Source: a virus. From it: 52,482 nucleotides of DNA. Below the pieces are notes generated by a model. The model was not told the DNA's origin. It saw only the letters and a program-made list of their open reading frames with translations, and ran no database searches. The stretch spans positions 1-52,482 of the IMG/VR virus record IMGVR_UViG_3300039159_000058. The stretch is one strand, 5' to 3'. The translations under genes were made by a program, and so were the position numbers. This document shows positions 34,184 through 42,675 of this stretch, piece after piece. How positions within the stretch are numbered: the stretch's first letter is position 1; each line of letters starts with the position of its first letter.

Positions 34184-34367
34184 ATAACTTTCTACGGTTT
34201 TCAATCCACGTTTTAACGTCCTCCAAGTGCCAAATAATTCTCCTCCCCGGGTACGCAAACCTAGGGGGTAGTGACTCGGGTTTGCTGCTTGCGTACTTCC
34301 TGACGCTACTCGCAGGTAGTTTAAGAATTAAAGCTAGGTCTTGCACGGTTAAAAAAGGTGACTCCAT
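34035..34367 (-). CDS. Excisionase-like helix-turn-helix protein
   Basis: This 110-residue protein has an N-terminal winged HTH of the MerR/Xis/AlpA type (FLTVQDLALILKLPASSVRKYASS, then RRIIWHLEDVKTWIE), which fits small phage excisionases that bend attP and switch integrase to excision. The C-terminal 50 residues are Gln/Ser/Lys-rich and are encoded opposite the 3' end of the integrase gene (149 bp overlap). It is the last gene of the leftward early operon, one base after the primase-helicase stop on that strand. A plain DNA-binding regulator is the alternative. Confidence 0.75.
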   Translation of the reverse strand: MESPFLTVQDLALILKLPASSVRKYASSKPESLPPRFAYPGRRIIWHLEDVKTWIENRRKLSKVLAQGQKTQVFELNRHQSADSIRSIKHPGTYARSLLQAQAEKTSSKA

Positions 34368-34368
34368 G

Positions 34369-37332
34369 TCAAGCTCCTGCTTGCTTTAGTTGAGGTTCGG
34401 CGATTGCTATAGGGGGAAGAATCATAACTGGCAGACCATTTCCGTACATGCGTTCTAGAGCACTTACGTTAAGAGCAATACACGGCTCTTGCCCAGTTGG
34501 TCTGTTAGTTCCACGGCCCAACATAAAGCGCTCATTAGCCAAGTACACCTTAATGCCTAAGCGATCTAACTCTTCCTCTAGTTTCATATAGCTCACACGG
34601 TTTTGCGCGCACCACATCCTTACGGCTCGTTTAGACATGTATAACGTGCCCGCTAGTGCTTCGGAGTTATTTTTAGTGCCCAACACTAAGCGACCTGCTA
34701 ATTCCCCACGAACATATACTATTTCGGGTTGGTAGCCGTCCCTGGTTGCGTGGTAGTACTGCGTCACCGCTATGCTGTCAGATAGCGCGGTTATCATTTT
34801 CGATATGGCATCTTCCGGCGTCTCTGTGTTGCTCTCCATAACGTCTTTGGCTAGGCGCTGAAATAGCTTGATGATGTACGCGTAGACCGCCTCAGCGTCA
34901 AAGGCTAGTATGCCTAGCTTGTTACATATCTCAAGGGCAGCCATACTGCACTCGGCATGCCCACGGTAGAAACGAAACTTAACACTGGGCACATCTTTCA
35001 TCAGGCGCATCATCCACTTATACATAATCTCGCGCACCTCGGTTTGATTAGCCACGACGTACTGCATAAACTTATCCCCCGCAGTGCCTTGGTGCTTACG
35101 GACTTCTACCATGTACGCTTGCCAATCAACAGAGCCCCCGGCTATGGCTTTTTCCTCATCCATGTGTATCTGTATCATACGAACTGCCTCGGCTTCGGTG
35201 CTACTCCCACGTGTAGACAAGTGAACGTGCAAGTCTCTATTAGCCGTAATGTACGGAGATGATTTCCACCGCGCAATATGAGCAAATGACACACCTGACT
35301 TACCCCCGACCATACGGTGCTTCTCGGCTCCTGAGGACACCGTGTAACACAGAGCACTAAGCGCTGCGTTGTCCATATTAGTAGCTTCGTCAATCAGTAC
35401 GGGTATGTTTTTATATACGCCAAATGATGCGTACATCGCGTTAGTTGTGGAGCCTTCTGGGCCTGACATTAAGTTATCCGGATCACCCCAAACGGTAAGT
35501 GCGGTTCGAACTACGGTGGTTTTACCTTGCGCTGTGGCAACACCTGTAATTGCAAACAACAGGCCGTTGTAGTTTTCTTCTGAGGACAGCGGGGTAAGCG
35601 CGGAGCCAAACGACGCAATGATGGGGTATTGCCTGTATTCGTTTCCTAAGCCACCGTACATATCATCTATAACCGTAGACCACTTTTCAACGCTACCGCG
35701 CATTTTAGGAAACGCAATCAGCTTACCTTTTGGTTTATCAGCCAACATCGCTGTGTCTACGCGACCATCAGGACAGTACAAACGATTGCCGATAATAAAC
35801 GTATCGAGCGTATCGTCCCACCCAAAGCTTTGAGCTAATTGCTTTTCATCGGTGGTGTGTTTTAACTTGTCGAGCCAATCTTTTAAGTATGCGGACATAG
35901 CTTCTCCAGCCTTTTTGTGGTGTGTCGTGACGATCTGGTTAGCACCTAGTGCCTTTTGCAGGTCCGATGGTGAGATCGAGGCTATTGGAACTTTGAATTC
36001 TTTAATACCTTCCCGGGGGAAGTGGGCGCAAATTAACAGCCCCCAAGCTAAGTCGTCTAGTTGGACACGCATCTTTGGGTAAAACAGTGTGTTGCAAAAA
36101 GGTACGACCTCGATCCGATCTTCTATCTCGGTGCTTCTGCAAAGCAAGTTGTTAATGTAGCTATACCCTCTAGGTAACTCAGGCACGGTGAGGACTATTT
36201 CCTCGCCATCTTTAGTCGTTGTTTGCTCAACGTCTTTAGACTCGAGTTCTCGGTAGCCTAAAACGATTGGGGACTTAATCTCACCCTTAAACGGACAGTT
36301 GTTACAGCCATCTGCGTTGTGTGTCTCAAAGGTTGAGCACCTAGGAGGTCCTGCGTTCCACGAGTTCATCTCGTGGTCTATATCCGTCTTGGTATGATTT
36401 TTGTATCGATTCAATGTCCACTGAGGGGCTAACTCTGTACCATCCTCGCAGTGCTTAAGCAGACCTCCTACGGCTCGCCAATGCTCGTAACTCACGTCTC
36501 CTTGTGTGGCCCGCATCACGTCAACTTGGCTACACTTATTAGCGATGGTCTCAGCCCACGATGGAATCTTTACTCCGCCACTGCTCAAGTCGTCGTTAAT
36601 AGGGGGTTTGTAGATTTCCTTTTTAATTACGGTTACTTCGTTATCGGCGACGTACGTCTCGATTGTTTCTCGAAACACTTCCACAGACATAGGAGCCGCG
36701 TCTTTGACTAATCTCACAGTCATGTCCGGCTTACCCGGCTTACTGTTTACAGTGCCCACAGGGCGCAACACCCTAACGGAATCAATCGTGCAACTTGTGT
36801 CAACGTATGTCGATGTATGTCTGAGCACTGCGGCTAACTGGGAGGAAATCTCTAGCCACTCTGAGGGCAGCATATCCCGATCCATAACCCAGTAACAATG
36901 TAATCCGTGGCCTGAGTCAACAAGCATCGGTAGAGGTAATCCGATTTCTCTACAAAAACTAACTAGCGCGTTCTTAGCTTCGTTCTTTGTTTCGTAACCG
37001 CAGCGAACACCTTGTGAGTTATGAGTGCGCCCAATGCCCGTATCGATGTCTAACCAAAAAGAACGAATCATTGATAAGTTCGCGGGTATACGGTAGTACT
37101 TTGTTTTACGATCTGTTAAGCCACCTGCTATGAATTCTTGCTTAAAAGAAGAGTTTGCGTGGTAAATGACACGGTCGCTATGATTAACTTTTGCGAACTC
37201 GATGGCGTTAACAAGTTCTTGAGCCGAATGACACGGTATGTGTGTCCCGCTTCTGCTGTTCTTGCGGAGTAAAAATATGTAATACAGCCCTTGCTCGGGC
37301 AGTATTTTTTGTAAAAAGTCTACTGTATTCAT
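34369..37332 (-). CDS. Primase-helicase (PrimPol + SF3/DUF927-type ATPase)
   Basis: This 987-residue replication protein has two main parts. The N-terminus is an archaeo-eukaryotic-type primase-polymerase: SFWLDIDTG (Asp95, Asp97), VDSGHGLHCYW (139-148) and RPVGTVNSK (190-198). A PriCT-like helical part follows (YEHWRAVGGLLKHCEDG near 290) and a Cys-rich C-N-C-C finger near 330-350. The ATPase has Walker A-like GVATAQGKTT near residue 602 and IPVLIDEAT near 647. It should unwind and prime the fork, working with the family A polymerase encoded upstream. It lies after a bidirectional terminator and so may be expressed at a lower level. Confidence 0.85.
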   Translation of the reverse strand: MNTVDFLQKILPEQGLYYIFLLRKNSRSGTHIPCHSAQELVNAIEFAKVNHSDRVIYHANSSFKQEFIAGGLTDRKTKYYRIPANLSMIRSFWLDIDTGIGRTHNSQGVRCGYETKNEAKNALVSFCREIGLPLPMLVDSGHGLHCYWVMDRDMLPSEWLEISSQLAAVLRHTSTYVDTSCTIDSVRVLRPVGTVNSKPGKPDMTVRLVKDAAPMSVEVFRETIETYVADNEVTVIKKEIYKPPINDDLSSGGVKIPSWAETIANKCSQVDVMRATQGDVSYEHWRAVGGLLKHCEDGTELAPQWTLNRYKNHTKTDIDHEMNSWNAGPPRCSTFETHNADGCNNCPFKGEIKSPIVLGYRELESKDVEQTTTKDGEEIVLTVPELPRGYSYINNLLCRSTEIEDRIEVVPFCNTLFYPKMRVQLDDLAWGLLICAHFPREGIKEFKVPIASISPSDLQKALGANQIVTTHHKKAGEAMSAYLKDWLDKLKHTTDEKQLAQSFGWDDTLDTFIIGNRLYCPDGRVDTAMLADKPKGKLIAFPKMRGSVEKWSTVIDDMYGGLGNEYRQYPIIASFGSALTPLSSEENYNGLLFAITGVATAQGKTTVVRTALTVWGDPDNLMSGPEGSTTNAMYASFGVYKNIPVLIDEATNMDNAALSALCYTVSSGAEKHRMVGGKSGVSFAHIARWKSSPYITANRDLHVHLSTRGSSTEAEAVRMIQIHMDEEKAIAGGSVDWQAYMVEVRKHQGTAGDKFMQYVVANQTEVREIMYKWMMRLMKDVPSVKFRFYRGHAECSMAALEICNKLGILAFDAEAVYAYIIKLFQRLAKDVMESNTETPEDAISKMITALSDSIAVTQYYHATRDGYQPEIVYVRGELAGRLVLGTKNNSEALAGTLYMSKRAVRMWCAQNRVSYMKLEEELDRLGIKVYLANERFMLGRGTNRPTGQEPCIALNVSALERMYGNGLPVMILPPIAIAEPQLKQAGA

Positions 37333-37352
37333 GACTGCTCCGACTTCTAACC

Positions 37353-37391
37353 AAAAAGGGGAGGGCTAAATGCCACTCCCCTGACTTTTTT
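37353..37391. terminator. Bidirectional terminator between SSB-like and primase genes
   Basis: AGGGGAG (37357-37363) pairs with CTCCCCT (37376-37382), with an inner GGC/GCC extension and a one-base bulge. The + strand has six T after the stem (37386-37391), and the - strand has five T after it (complement of 37353-37357). It would reduce read-through from the leftward operon into the primase gene and stop any stray rightward transcript. Confidence 0.75.
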
Positions 37392-37402
37392 GCTGTTACT
37401 AC

Positions 37403-38386
37403 TTAGTCGTCAAAATCAATGTCATCAAAGTTAATTTCTTCCATTGAGGGGATCTCTTTTGCTTTTGGTTTAGCTTTGGGCTTCTCGGCTACTGGGGCTG
37501 CGGGAGCTGCTGAGACTGCATCTCCTAGTACATCTTGCGCATCGCTCATGGCTTTTGTGACAGCGTTATCAATGTCGTCGTTATTAACTAACACGGGTTC
37601 CTCGCGTTTACTGACTTTACGAATAACCTTATCTGCTTGTGTGCGAGACTCTGACTCATCGTCGTGAGATGTGGAGGTACCACCGTGAACGATACTGTCA
37701 ACGATTTCTGACTCTGCCATCGCAACGGATTGCTCGGCCAACTCTTCAGACAAGCCACCTATTGCAGTGAAAGTCAACTTAGGTGTAGCTGAGGACACGT
37801 CAAACGCGATGCGGGTAGCGATCTTGTTGTAATCGACTCCCATTTGGGTGAGCTTGGCGCCGTACTCTTTAAGTGCTTTAAGGGATGCTGCGGGGACACG
37901 CAACAACATTGGATCGTCTAACTCGTTAATCGCGGCCACTGCGATGCGCCGTGAATCGCCACAACTCTTTAACTTGTTGCCACTGTCACTGATCTTTGAG
38001 CCCCACTGGTTGTGCTTGCATGTCACACAACTAGTTGATTGCGGTGCCTCGATAGAGCGGTCAGGAGTCTTGTTGTCATCAGAGAAACACGTTGGCTTAG
38101 AGTCATCACCTTCTTTCCAACCCACTGCGTAGTAGACTTTACTGTAGTCCTTGTTAGCCTTAATGATTACGGCTTCGATAGAGGTTGCTGCTGAATCGGG
38201 ATCTTTAGGGTTTGGTAATACTGTGCGAGTGCCTTCACGGCGTACGGAGAAAACTTTACCTTTCAAAGAAATGCTAGGAAAACCTAGAGAAACGCCACCA
38301 CCATCGGTGAGATCTGAGTTAGCGCTTGCTGAGCTTCTGAGGTGAGCCGGGATGTTAGACGAGCTAAAGGGGATGATGTTAGACAT
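37403..38386 (-). CDS. Putative single-stranded DNA-binding protein
   Basis: This 327-residue protein lies between replication genes. A beta-rich core (about 30-215) includes a cysteine cluster (CFSDD, STSCVTCKHNQWG, LKSCGDSRR) that could bind zinc, as in T4 gp32. The C-terminal 70 residues are a flexible Ala/Pro/Lys linker ending in the highly acidic tail EEINFDDIDFDD, the hallmark of SSBs that dock replication enzymes. No match to a named family is claimed; the call rests on architecture and context. The gene ends just before a bidirectional terminator. Confidence 0.65.
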   Translation of the reverse strand: MSNIIPFSSSNIPAHLRSSASANSDLTDGGGVSLGFPSISLKGKVFSVRREGTRTVLPNPKDPDSAATSIEAVIIKANKDYSKVYYAVGWKEGDDSKPTCFSDDNKTPDRSIEAPQSTSCVTCKHNQWGSKISDSGNKLKSCGDSRRIAVAAINELDDPMLLRVPAASLKALKEYGAKLTQMGVDYNKIATRIAFDVSSATPKLTFTAIGGLSEELAEQSVAMAESEIVDSIVHGGTSTSHDDESESRTQADKVIRKVSKREEPVLVNNDDIDNAVTKAMSDAQDVLGDAVSAAPAAPVAEKPKAKPKAKEIPSMEEINFDDIDFDD

Positions 38387-38399
38387 GATTTATTTCCTG

Positions 38400-38783
38400 T
38401 TAGTTACTACGGCGGATGTTAACGACAACTTCACTGCGCCAGTTAAGCCCTGGGGGCAGATCGTTGTGTAATGATTTGTACGTCTCTACTGCGGATTTCA
38501 TAGGTCTAATTTCTAACAGACCCCACTCATCTTTGTCTTTCACAAAGTCTAGAAAAGCAGACTTATCTGCTGCGGTGCAATAGTTTCTTTCCACTATGTA
38601 GGCTGTACCCGAATCGGTCTTTACTGATTCGGTGCCTGTTTGTTGGAAACTAGCTAACAATGCACATTCTATCTTATCTAGTACCGCGTCTATCTTAGCT
38701 ATTTTCGCGTCGTACTCGGCTTTAATCTCGGCCTTCTTATCGCGGATCTCTACATACTTACCTATTAATTCGCTTAATTGCAT
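38400..38783 (-). CDS. Conserved phage protein with N-terminal coiled coil
   Basis: This 127-residue protein has an N-terminal coiled coil (YVEIRDKKAEIKAEYDAKIAKIDAVLDKIE) followed by a small alpha/beta domain (GTESVKTDSGTAYIVERNYCTAADKSAFLDFV; GLNWRSEVVVNIR). Proteins with this layout recur next to SSB-like genes in phage replication modules, but the function is unknown to me. It is first in a transcript from a consensus promoter at 38808-38836 and is 13 bp from the SSB-like gene, which suggests a shared role in ssDNA handling. Confidence 0.6.
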   Translation of the reverse strand: MQLSELIGKYVEIRDKKAEIKAEYDAKIAKIDAVLDKIECALLASFQQTGTESVKTDSGTAYIVERNYCTAADKSAFLDFVKDKDEWGLLEIRPMKSAVETYKSLHNDLPPGLNWRSEVVVNIRRSN

Positions 38784-38807
38784 GCTAAATCTCCAGAGGG
38801 AACAGTT

Positions 38808-38863
38808 ATAGTAGCTAACAGATGTGTGTATGTCAAGCTACATTCGGGTAAATACTTACTAAC
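38808..38863 (-). promoter_or_regulatory. Strong sigma70-type promoter with phage motif
   Basis: On the - strand a perfect -35 TTGACA (complement of 38831-38836) and -10 TACTAT (complement of 38808-38813) are separated by 17 bp. The spacer ends in TGTTAGC, so TAGCTAACA (38812-38820 on +) overlaps the -10 box. A GTTAGTAAGTATT copy lies upstream (complement of 38851-38863), partly covering the end of the helicase gene's downstream gap. It drives the 127-aa gene and the SSB-like gene. Confidence 0.8.
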
Positions 38864-38867
38864 AAAT

Positions 38868-40436
38868 TTATTGATTCTTAAGCATGTCCAGCAAAATGTT
38901 CTGCATGCTTTCTTTTTTATCGAGTCGTTTGTATATAAGCTCCTCGATAGGTGAGCCAGAGATATTGACGATTCGAGTCTTGGACTTTTGACCTATGCGT
39001 AATATCCTAGCGTTGGCTTGCCCGTAGGTATCTAAACTGTAGATAGGTGCGTACCAAATTATGGTGGTGGCTTTTGTGAGCGTTAGTCCATGGCTCATCG
39101 TGCTAGGGTTAGCTACTAGTACGTGCGGGCTACTGTGGTTTTGAAAGTTTTTAAATATTTCATCTCGCTCAGCTTTTGGTGTCGCTCCTTGCACGACGCC
39201 TACTTCCCATTCGGTGCTGAGTTCCCGCGCTACGTACTCTAGAGTTCCGGTTAGAGGCACAAACACAATCACCTTACTTTCAGATTCGGCTATGGTCTCT
39301 TTGAGCAGTTCTATGCGCGCAGGAGCGGGTATGACTACGCGTCCTCCGTCTTTTGTATACGCACAACCACACGCAATTTGTAAAAGCTTAGAGGCTTTAA
39401 TAGCTTCATTTACTGCGAGAATTTCTCCCCCGCCGTATTCGGTTTTAAGTTTTGTTAGCATCATCTTGTAGAGCTTTTTCTGCTCATCAGACATCTCCGC
39501 GTAACGATTAATAATTACTTGCTCAGGAAGCTCTGTCACCTCATCTAAGGTGTAACGAATAGAGGGCTGCATCCACTGGAGTACTGTCTCGGTTGCGTTT
39601 GCTTTGGGCTCCCATTTAAAAGGTCCTTTTTGTGTCATGAGTAAATCTCTAGCAGAACCAAAGTATTTAGGCACATCTTTGCGATTAGGTACAACTAATA
39701 CGCACTGCGCCCAAGCATCTGTTGGTCCATTCGGTGTGGGCATACCTGTGAGCCCCCATACACGCCTTGCTATTTGTTTGTTCGCAATAACGTTCATTGA
39801 TTTAAAGCGTGTCGTTTGAGCGTTACGAAACATAGCAACTTCATCAATAATCACAACGTCTATATCTTTACGGGTCGCTAGTTGCTTCTCGATGATACGT
39901 ATGCCGTCGGTGTTTATGATGTATATGTCTGCGCTTAGATCTGCTAGAAGTTTGTGACGTCGACTAGCCGAGCCATATAAGATGTTGGTCTGTAAGTGTG
40001 GAAAGGTGCGAAACGTTTCATCGGCCCACGTGCGTTGCATCGTTGACAGCGGGCACACGATTAGCATCTTGTTAACTTGCTTAGCCTTACGTAGGTAATC
40101 GTACGCCCACAGAGAGCTTACGGTCTTACCCGTGCCCATAGCGTTATTCACAAAGCACCGTGGGTTAGAGGACACAAAGCATGCCGTGTTTAGCTGGGTC
40201 GCGTATGGGTCGTAGCGCCCACTTGCCTTAGGCCATTCGTAGTGAATACGCATTGGGTCTAGAACATCAAACCCAAGTAAGCGCAACACTCTTGTTTCAT
40301 CAGGTCGATGCGGAATTGCTACATATTGTTGTCCATTGCGGCTAAAAACTTTTGCCGTGGGAATCACTGTCGTAATTCGTTCTGGATGTTTAAGCTTAAG
40401 GACAATGGCTTTCTTGTTTTTAACTATAGTAACCAT
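38868..40436 (-). CDS. SNF2/DEAD-type DNA helicase
   Basis: This 522-residue superfamily 2 helicase has Walker A NAMGTGKTVSSL near residue 100, a Walker B IIDEVAMF near 195 (DEVA instead of DEAH), motif III GLTGMPTP and a C-terminal helicase domain. The latter includes VVQGATPKAERDEIF, VANPSTMSHGLTL and the RILRIGQKSKTRI motif typical of SNF2-like enzymes. It probably remodels replication or recombination intermediates, with the adjacent nucleases. The start overlaps the upstream gene by 17 bp. The C-terminus reaches into the promoter region for the next genes. Confidence 0.88.
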   Translation of the reverse strand: MVTIVKNKKAIVLKLKHPERITTVIPTAKVFSRNGQQYVAIPHRPDETRVLRLLGFDVLDPMRIHYEWPKASGRYDPYATQLNTACFVSSNPRCFVNNAMGTGKTVSSLWAYDYLRKAKQVNKMLIVCPLSTMQRTWADETFRTFPHLQTNILYGSASRRHKLLADLSADIYIINTDGIRIIEKQLATRKDIDVVIIDEVAMFRNAQTTRFKSMNVIANKQIARRVWGLTGMPTPNGPTDAWAQCVLVVPNRKDVPKYFGSARDLLMTQKGPFKWEPKANATETVLQWMQPSIRYTLDEVTELPEQVIINRYAEMSDEQKKLYKMMLTKLKTEYGGGEILAVNEAIKASKLLQIACGCAYTKDGGRVVIPAPARIELLKETIAESESKVIVFVPLTGTLEYVARELSTEWEVGVVQGATPKAERDEIFKNFQNHSSPHVLVANPSTMSHGLTLTKATTIIWYAPIYSLDTYGQANARILRIGQKSKTRIVNISGSPIEELIYKRLDKKESMQNILLDMLKNQ

Positions 40437-40722
40437 TGTGATCTATCCTTACTGCGGTTCTCATTACGTCTATTTTCTGTCGCAAACTTAGAACGTTCGG
40501 TAGCGTAATGTCTAAGACGATTATTTTATTAACGTTACGTCCGATGTACCTACTTGCATCTAGGCTCGGATTAGGCGTCACCTCTATTGTACTAATCCCG
40601 ATGACTCCCATTAAAAACCAAGTGTTCGTTTGTTCCTGCGGTTTAACAATTTTTAATATGGCGGTAGTGTCTAACTTCTTTTGATGTTCTATCCATAAGC
40701 TTTTGGGTTGTGTTTGCGCCAT
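40420..40722 (-). CDS. Hypothetical protein of the replication operon
   Basis: This 100-residue protein has AAGGAG upstream and overlaps both neighbours (HNH gene by 34 bp, helicase by 17 bp). It appears to be a small beta-rich domain (TTAILKIVKPQEQTNTWFLMGVIGISTIEV; VNKIIVLDITLP). No family is recognised. The tight overlaps suggest translational coupling to the helicase and possibly a helicase partner role, which is inference. Confidence 0.5.
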   Translation of the reverse strand: MAQTQPKSLWIEHQKKLDTTAILKIVKPQEQTNTWFLMGVIGISTIEVTPNPSLDASRYIGRNVNKIIVLDITLPNVLSLRQKIDVMRTAVRIDHNGYYS

Positions 40723-40955
40723 GCACGGTTCTCCTTGGCATCTACTACTCGTAAGTTACTCTTGGCGTTTGTGCCCCCACTGTCTAACATTTTTTTATGG
40801 TCTACATCTTTACCGTCGCCTTTAGTGACAAGCCCTGCCTTAAGGGCCTCGCCTCGGGCTTTATTACGCGCTACGCGTTTAGCAACCTGAGCGGGCTGTG
40901 CTTGATAGGCATCGTCTGCTTTTTTCATAGCAGGGGTTCTCTTATTCGCGGTCAT
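40689..40955 (-). CDS. Small HNH endonuclease
   Basis: This 88-residue protein carries an HNH nuclease core: KDVDHKKMLDSGGTNAKSNLRVV followed by KENRAWRKHN. His (DVDH), Asn (SNL) and the terminal His/Asn match the HNH pattern. It lacks the zinc cysteines that some members have. The N-terminal part is a basic helix (RVARNKARGEALKAG). It overlaps the VRR-NUC gene by 14 bp. It may nick DNA in replication or recombination, rather than act as a packaging HNH, because it is far from the terminase. Confidence 0.8.
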   Translation of the reverse strand: MTANKRTPAMKKADDAYQAQPAQVAKRVARNKARGEALKAGLVTKGDGKDVDHKKMLDSGGTNAKSNLRVVDAKENRAWRKHNPKAYG

Positions 40956-41238
40956 TTAAATACTCCAGTAAAGGTTCTACGCTATCGACAACTAATACCG
41001 TGCCCCCACGAGAGCGGATCTCTTCGTGGCAGTTGCTTTGGTTAGCTGTTAGTGTGTTTAGTTTACCCGGTGCTTTAGTTTCTATGAAAAAAACATGATC
41101 ACCTGGGGCTATACACACAATATCAGGCACTCCATGGGTGGAGTACATCCCACCTATGGGGCTAAAGTGCCAAATATTACGACTTGTTAGTAACTTCTTA
41201 CAAGCTAACTTAACTCGTCCTTCCGGGGTCTGAGCCAT
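40942..41238 (-). CDS. VRR-NUC domain nuclease
   Basis: This 98-residue protein matches the VRR-NUC PD-(D/E)XK nuclease family: an N-terminal helix with a conserved Glu (TPEGRVKLACKKLL), the GGMYSTHGVPDIVCI segment with catalytic Pro-Asp, and FFIETKAPG with the E-x-K pair, then a Gln (ANQ). Single-domain phage VRR-NUC enzymes cut branched DNA such as Holliday junctions. It overlaps the gene upstream by 29 bp and the HNH gene downstream by 14 bp, forming a nuclease cluster. Confidence 0.85.
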   Translation of the reverse strand: MAQTPEGRVKLACKKLLTSRNIWHFSPIGGMYSTHGVPDIVCIAPGDHVFFIETKAPGKLNTLTANQSNCHEEIRSRGGTVLVVDSVEPLLEYLNDRE

Positions 41239-41371
41239 TATCTGCTATGTATCCTAGTAAATTCTCTATTCGTTGTGCCAATTCTAATTCCAGTACTGTT
41301 GACTTTTTATTTTGCTGCACAAAAGCCATTAATAACTCCGTTTCGACTGCGGAATACTCGTTTGTGTTCAT
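41210..41371 (-). CDS. Small helical protein between nuclease genes
   Basis: This 53-residue protein starts at ATG 41371, one base after the stop of the Cas4-like nuclease gene, with GGGA upstream; a longer in-frame start at 41473 would overlap that gene by 100 bp and is rejected. The chain is one acidic amphipathic helix (ETELLMAFVQQ, VLELELAQRIENLLGYI), probably a small dimer. No function is known. Confidence 0.5.
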   Translation of the reverse strand: MNTNEYSAVETELLMAFVQQNKKSTVLELELAQRIENLLGYIADNGSDPGRTS

Positions 41372-41372
41372 G

Positions 41373-42017
41373 TTACGTTTTCCCGTTGTGTTCGCACTGC
41401 AAGACATGACACCACTGTTTACATAAGCCAGAGGGTTTAGCGGGCCACTTGTTACTTTCTTGCGAATGTTCAATCTTTAGTGTTGTAGGTATGAATTGAA
41501 GCCATATCTTTGATATGTCACTTCGTGTGAGTACGTCTCTATCAATTTTTTTATCCTTAAGCCAAACAAAAGCTGTATGTACCGTTTGCACCTCGGGGTA
41601 GTGTGCAAATACATAAGCAGCGTAGAGGCTTAGCTGATCGCTGAGCTTGCGCTTGCCTGTCTTATAGTCGGCAACAATTGCAGTATTGCCACTAACTACT
41701 AACAAATCTACTATACCTCGAGACCATGCGTTGTCCCAATCACAGGGCGCAAAATGCTTATTAACTGCTAGTTTTATTTCCGTAAATTTATCGCCTTTAA
41801 TGGCTTTAATTTTGTTTAAAAAAGACTCCCAGCCTTGCATCTCTTTTGGTAACGAGGTATCTAACTTTACCGCTAACTCAAAAGCTTCGTGTACCTTTTC
41901 CCCCCAAATGGTTTGCTCCGAGGGAAGATCTTTAACATCTTTTAAAACTCGTAAGTGAAAGTATTGTCTCGGACATGTTAGATACTTTTCAAGGCTTGAG
42001 TAGGTCCATGCCGACAT
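41373..42017 (-). CDS. Cas4/RecB-like nuclease with probable Fe-S cluster
   Basis: This 214-residue PD-(D/E)XK nuclease has SYSSLEKYLTCPRQYFH at the N-terminus, WGEKVHEAFE, then RGIVDLLVVSGN and VADYKTGK, which give the catalytic Asp and the D-x-K pair, and QLSLYAAYVF (motif QxxxY). Cys16 and three C-terminal cysteines (CKQWCHVLQC) are placed as in AddB/Cas4 iron-sulfur nucleases. It is the first gene after a consensus promoter and may act as a 5'-3' or 3'-5' exonuclease in recombination. No cas1/cas2 or CRISPR array is nearby. Confidence 0.85.
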   Translation of the reverse strand: MSAWTYSSLEKYLTCPRQYFHLRVLKDVKDLPSEQTIWGEKVHEAFELAVKLDTSLPKEMQGWESFLNKIKAIKGDKFTEIKLAVNKHFAPCDWDNAWSRGIVDLLVVSGNTAIVADYKTGKRKLSDQLSLYAAYVFAHYPEVQTVHTAFVWLKDKKIDRDVLTRSDISKIWLQFIPTTLKIEHSQESNKWPAKPSGLCKQWCHVLQCEHNGKT

Positions 42018-42074
42018 GTAAAACCTCTATGAAAATCCCCTCCTCCTTACGTATTTAAGTCGAATGGGTGTGTG

Positions 42075-42119
42075 TATATTAGCTAACAAATGAGGCTTAG
42101 TCAACGCATACTTACTAAC
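42075..42119 (-). promoter_or_regulatory. Strong sigma70-type promoter with phage motif
   Basis: On the - strand -35 TTGACT (complement of 42099-42104) and -10 TAATAT (complement of 42076-42081) are 17 bp apart, and the spacer ends in TGTTAGC. TAGCTAACA on + is at 42080-42088. A GTTAGTAAGTATGC copy lies upstream (complement of 42106-42119), overlapping the end of the 163-aa gene. The architecture is the same as at 38808-38863, with the upstream copy ending closer to the -35. Confidence 0.8.
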
Positions 42120-42606
42120 TAAATTCAGAAATCGATAAATCAAGTCCTTGGTCGATAAGCACCCAGTACTCTTTTATTATTTCATTACGCTGATCCCACG
42201 TTAGCTCGTCGTATTGCGCAATAACTTCGTCACGGCCCTTGTTCCAGCTGCTATATCTTTCTAATAAAAACAAACGTCTTTCTTCGTGGCTTAATTTTTT
42301 GTTCGTAATCAGCTCTTCTACTCGAACAGCCTTTGCGTCTCGACGACGTTTAGTGGCCATGAACTCGCGTTGATAGTCTGCTTTGTCAGACCTATGGCTT
42401 TTGATAACTTCATACAAATTGTCCAGTGCTTTTTTGTTTTGAAAACCAATGAGCACTAACTCGTTTAAAGTTTCTTGCTCTCCCTCAAAGGAATTTAGAT
42501 TTGGTTTTTGCGACGCGGCAACAATCTTCCTCCAAAGTTGTGCGTAGTACTTTTGGGTTAACAAGTAGTTAATTGCAACTTTTGCTCTTTCGACGTTGTA
42601 CTCCAT
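42115..42606 (-). CDS. Hypothetical helical protein after the polymerase
   Basis: This 163-residue charged protein is predicted to be almost all helical, with many Lys/Glu/Arg residues and several Tyr/Trp (KYYAQLWRKIV, RYSSWNKGRDEV, QRNEIIKEYWVL). It is a single gene with promoter-like gaps on both sides, unlike its tightly packed neighbours. This suggests independent control. No family is recognised. Host takeover is possible, but it is only a guess from the isolated expression. Confidence 0.5.
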   Translation of the reverse strand: MEYNVERAKVAINYLLTQKYYAQLWRKIVAASQKPNLNSFEGEQETLNELVLIGFQNKKALDNLYEVIKSHRSDKADYQREFMATKRRRDAKAVRVEELITNKKLSHEERRLFLLERYSSWNKGRDEVIAQYDELTWDQRNEIIKEYWVLIDQGLDLSISEFS

Positions 42607-42641
42607 GAAAAAACCTCTTTAGTGATGTGATGTAATTAGTA

Positions 42642-42675
42642 GTTAGTATACACATACACACGTTAGTAAGTAGAT
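42642..42675 (-). promoter_or_regulatory. Promoter/operator-like gap with two GTTAGTA motifs
   Basis: GTTAGTATACACAT (42642-42655) and GTTAGTAAGTAGAT (42662-42675) lie 20 bp apart in the 105-bp gap between the polymerase and the 163-aa gene. On the - strand TATACT is a good -10 box, but no TTGACA-like -35 stands at the proper distance. TAGCTAACA is absent. It may be an activator-dependent promoter. The rest of the gap is AT-rich and no hairpin terminator was found. Confidence 0.5.

Noticed and set aside
40689-40955. HNH protein as the packaging-associated HNH endonuclease
   Set aside because: Packaging HNH genes stand beside the terminase; this one lies in the replication operon 40 kb away on the other strand.
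41372-41473. Longer start for the 53-residue gene between the nucleases
   Set aside because: It would overlap the nuclease gene by 100 bp without a ribosome site; the ATG at 41371 follows the nuclease stop directly.
41373-42017. Cas4-like gene as part of a CRISPR system
   Set aside because: It is an isolated RecB-family nuclease in a replication operon, with no CRISPR repeats or other cas genes in the window.
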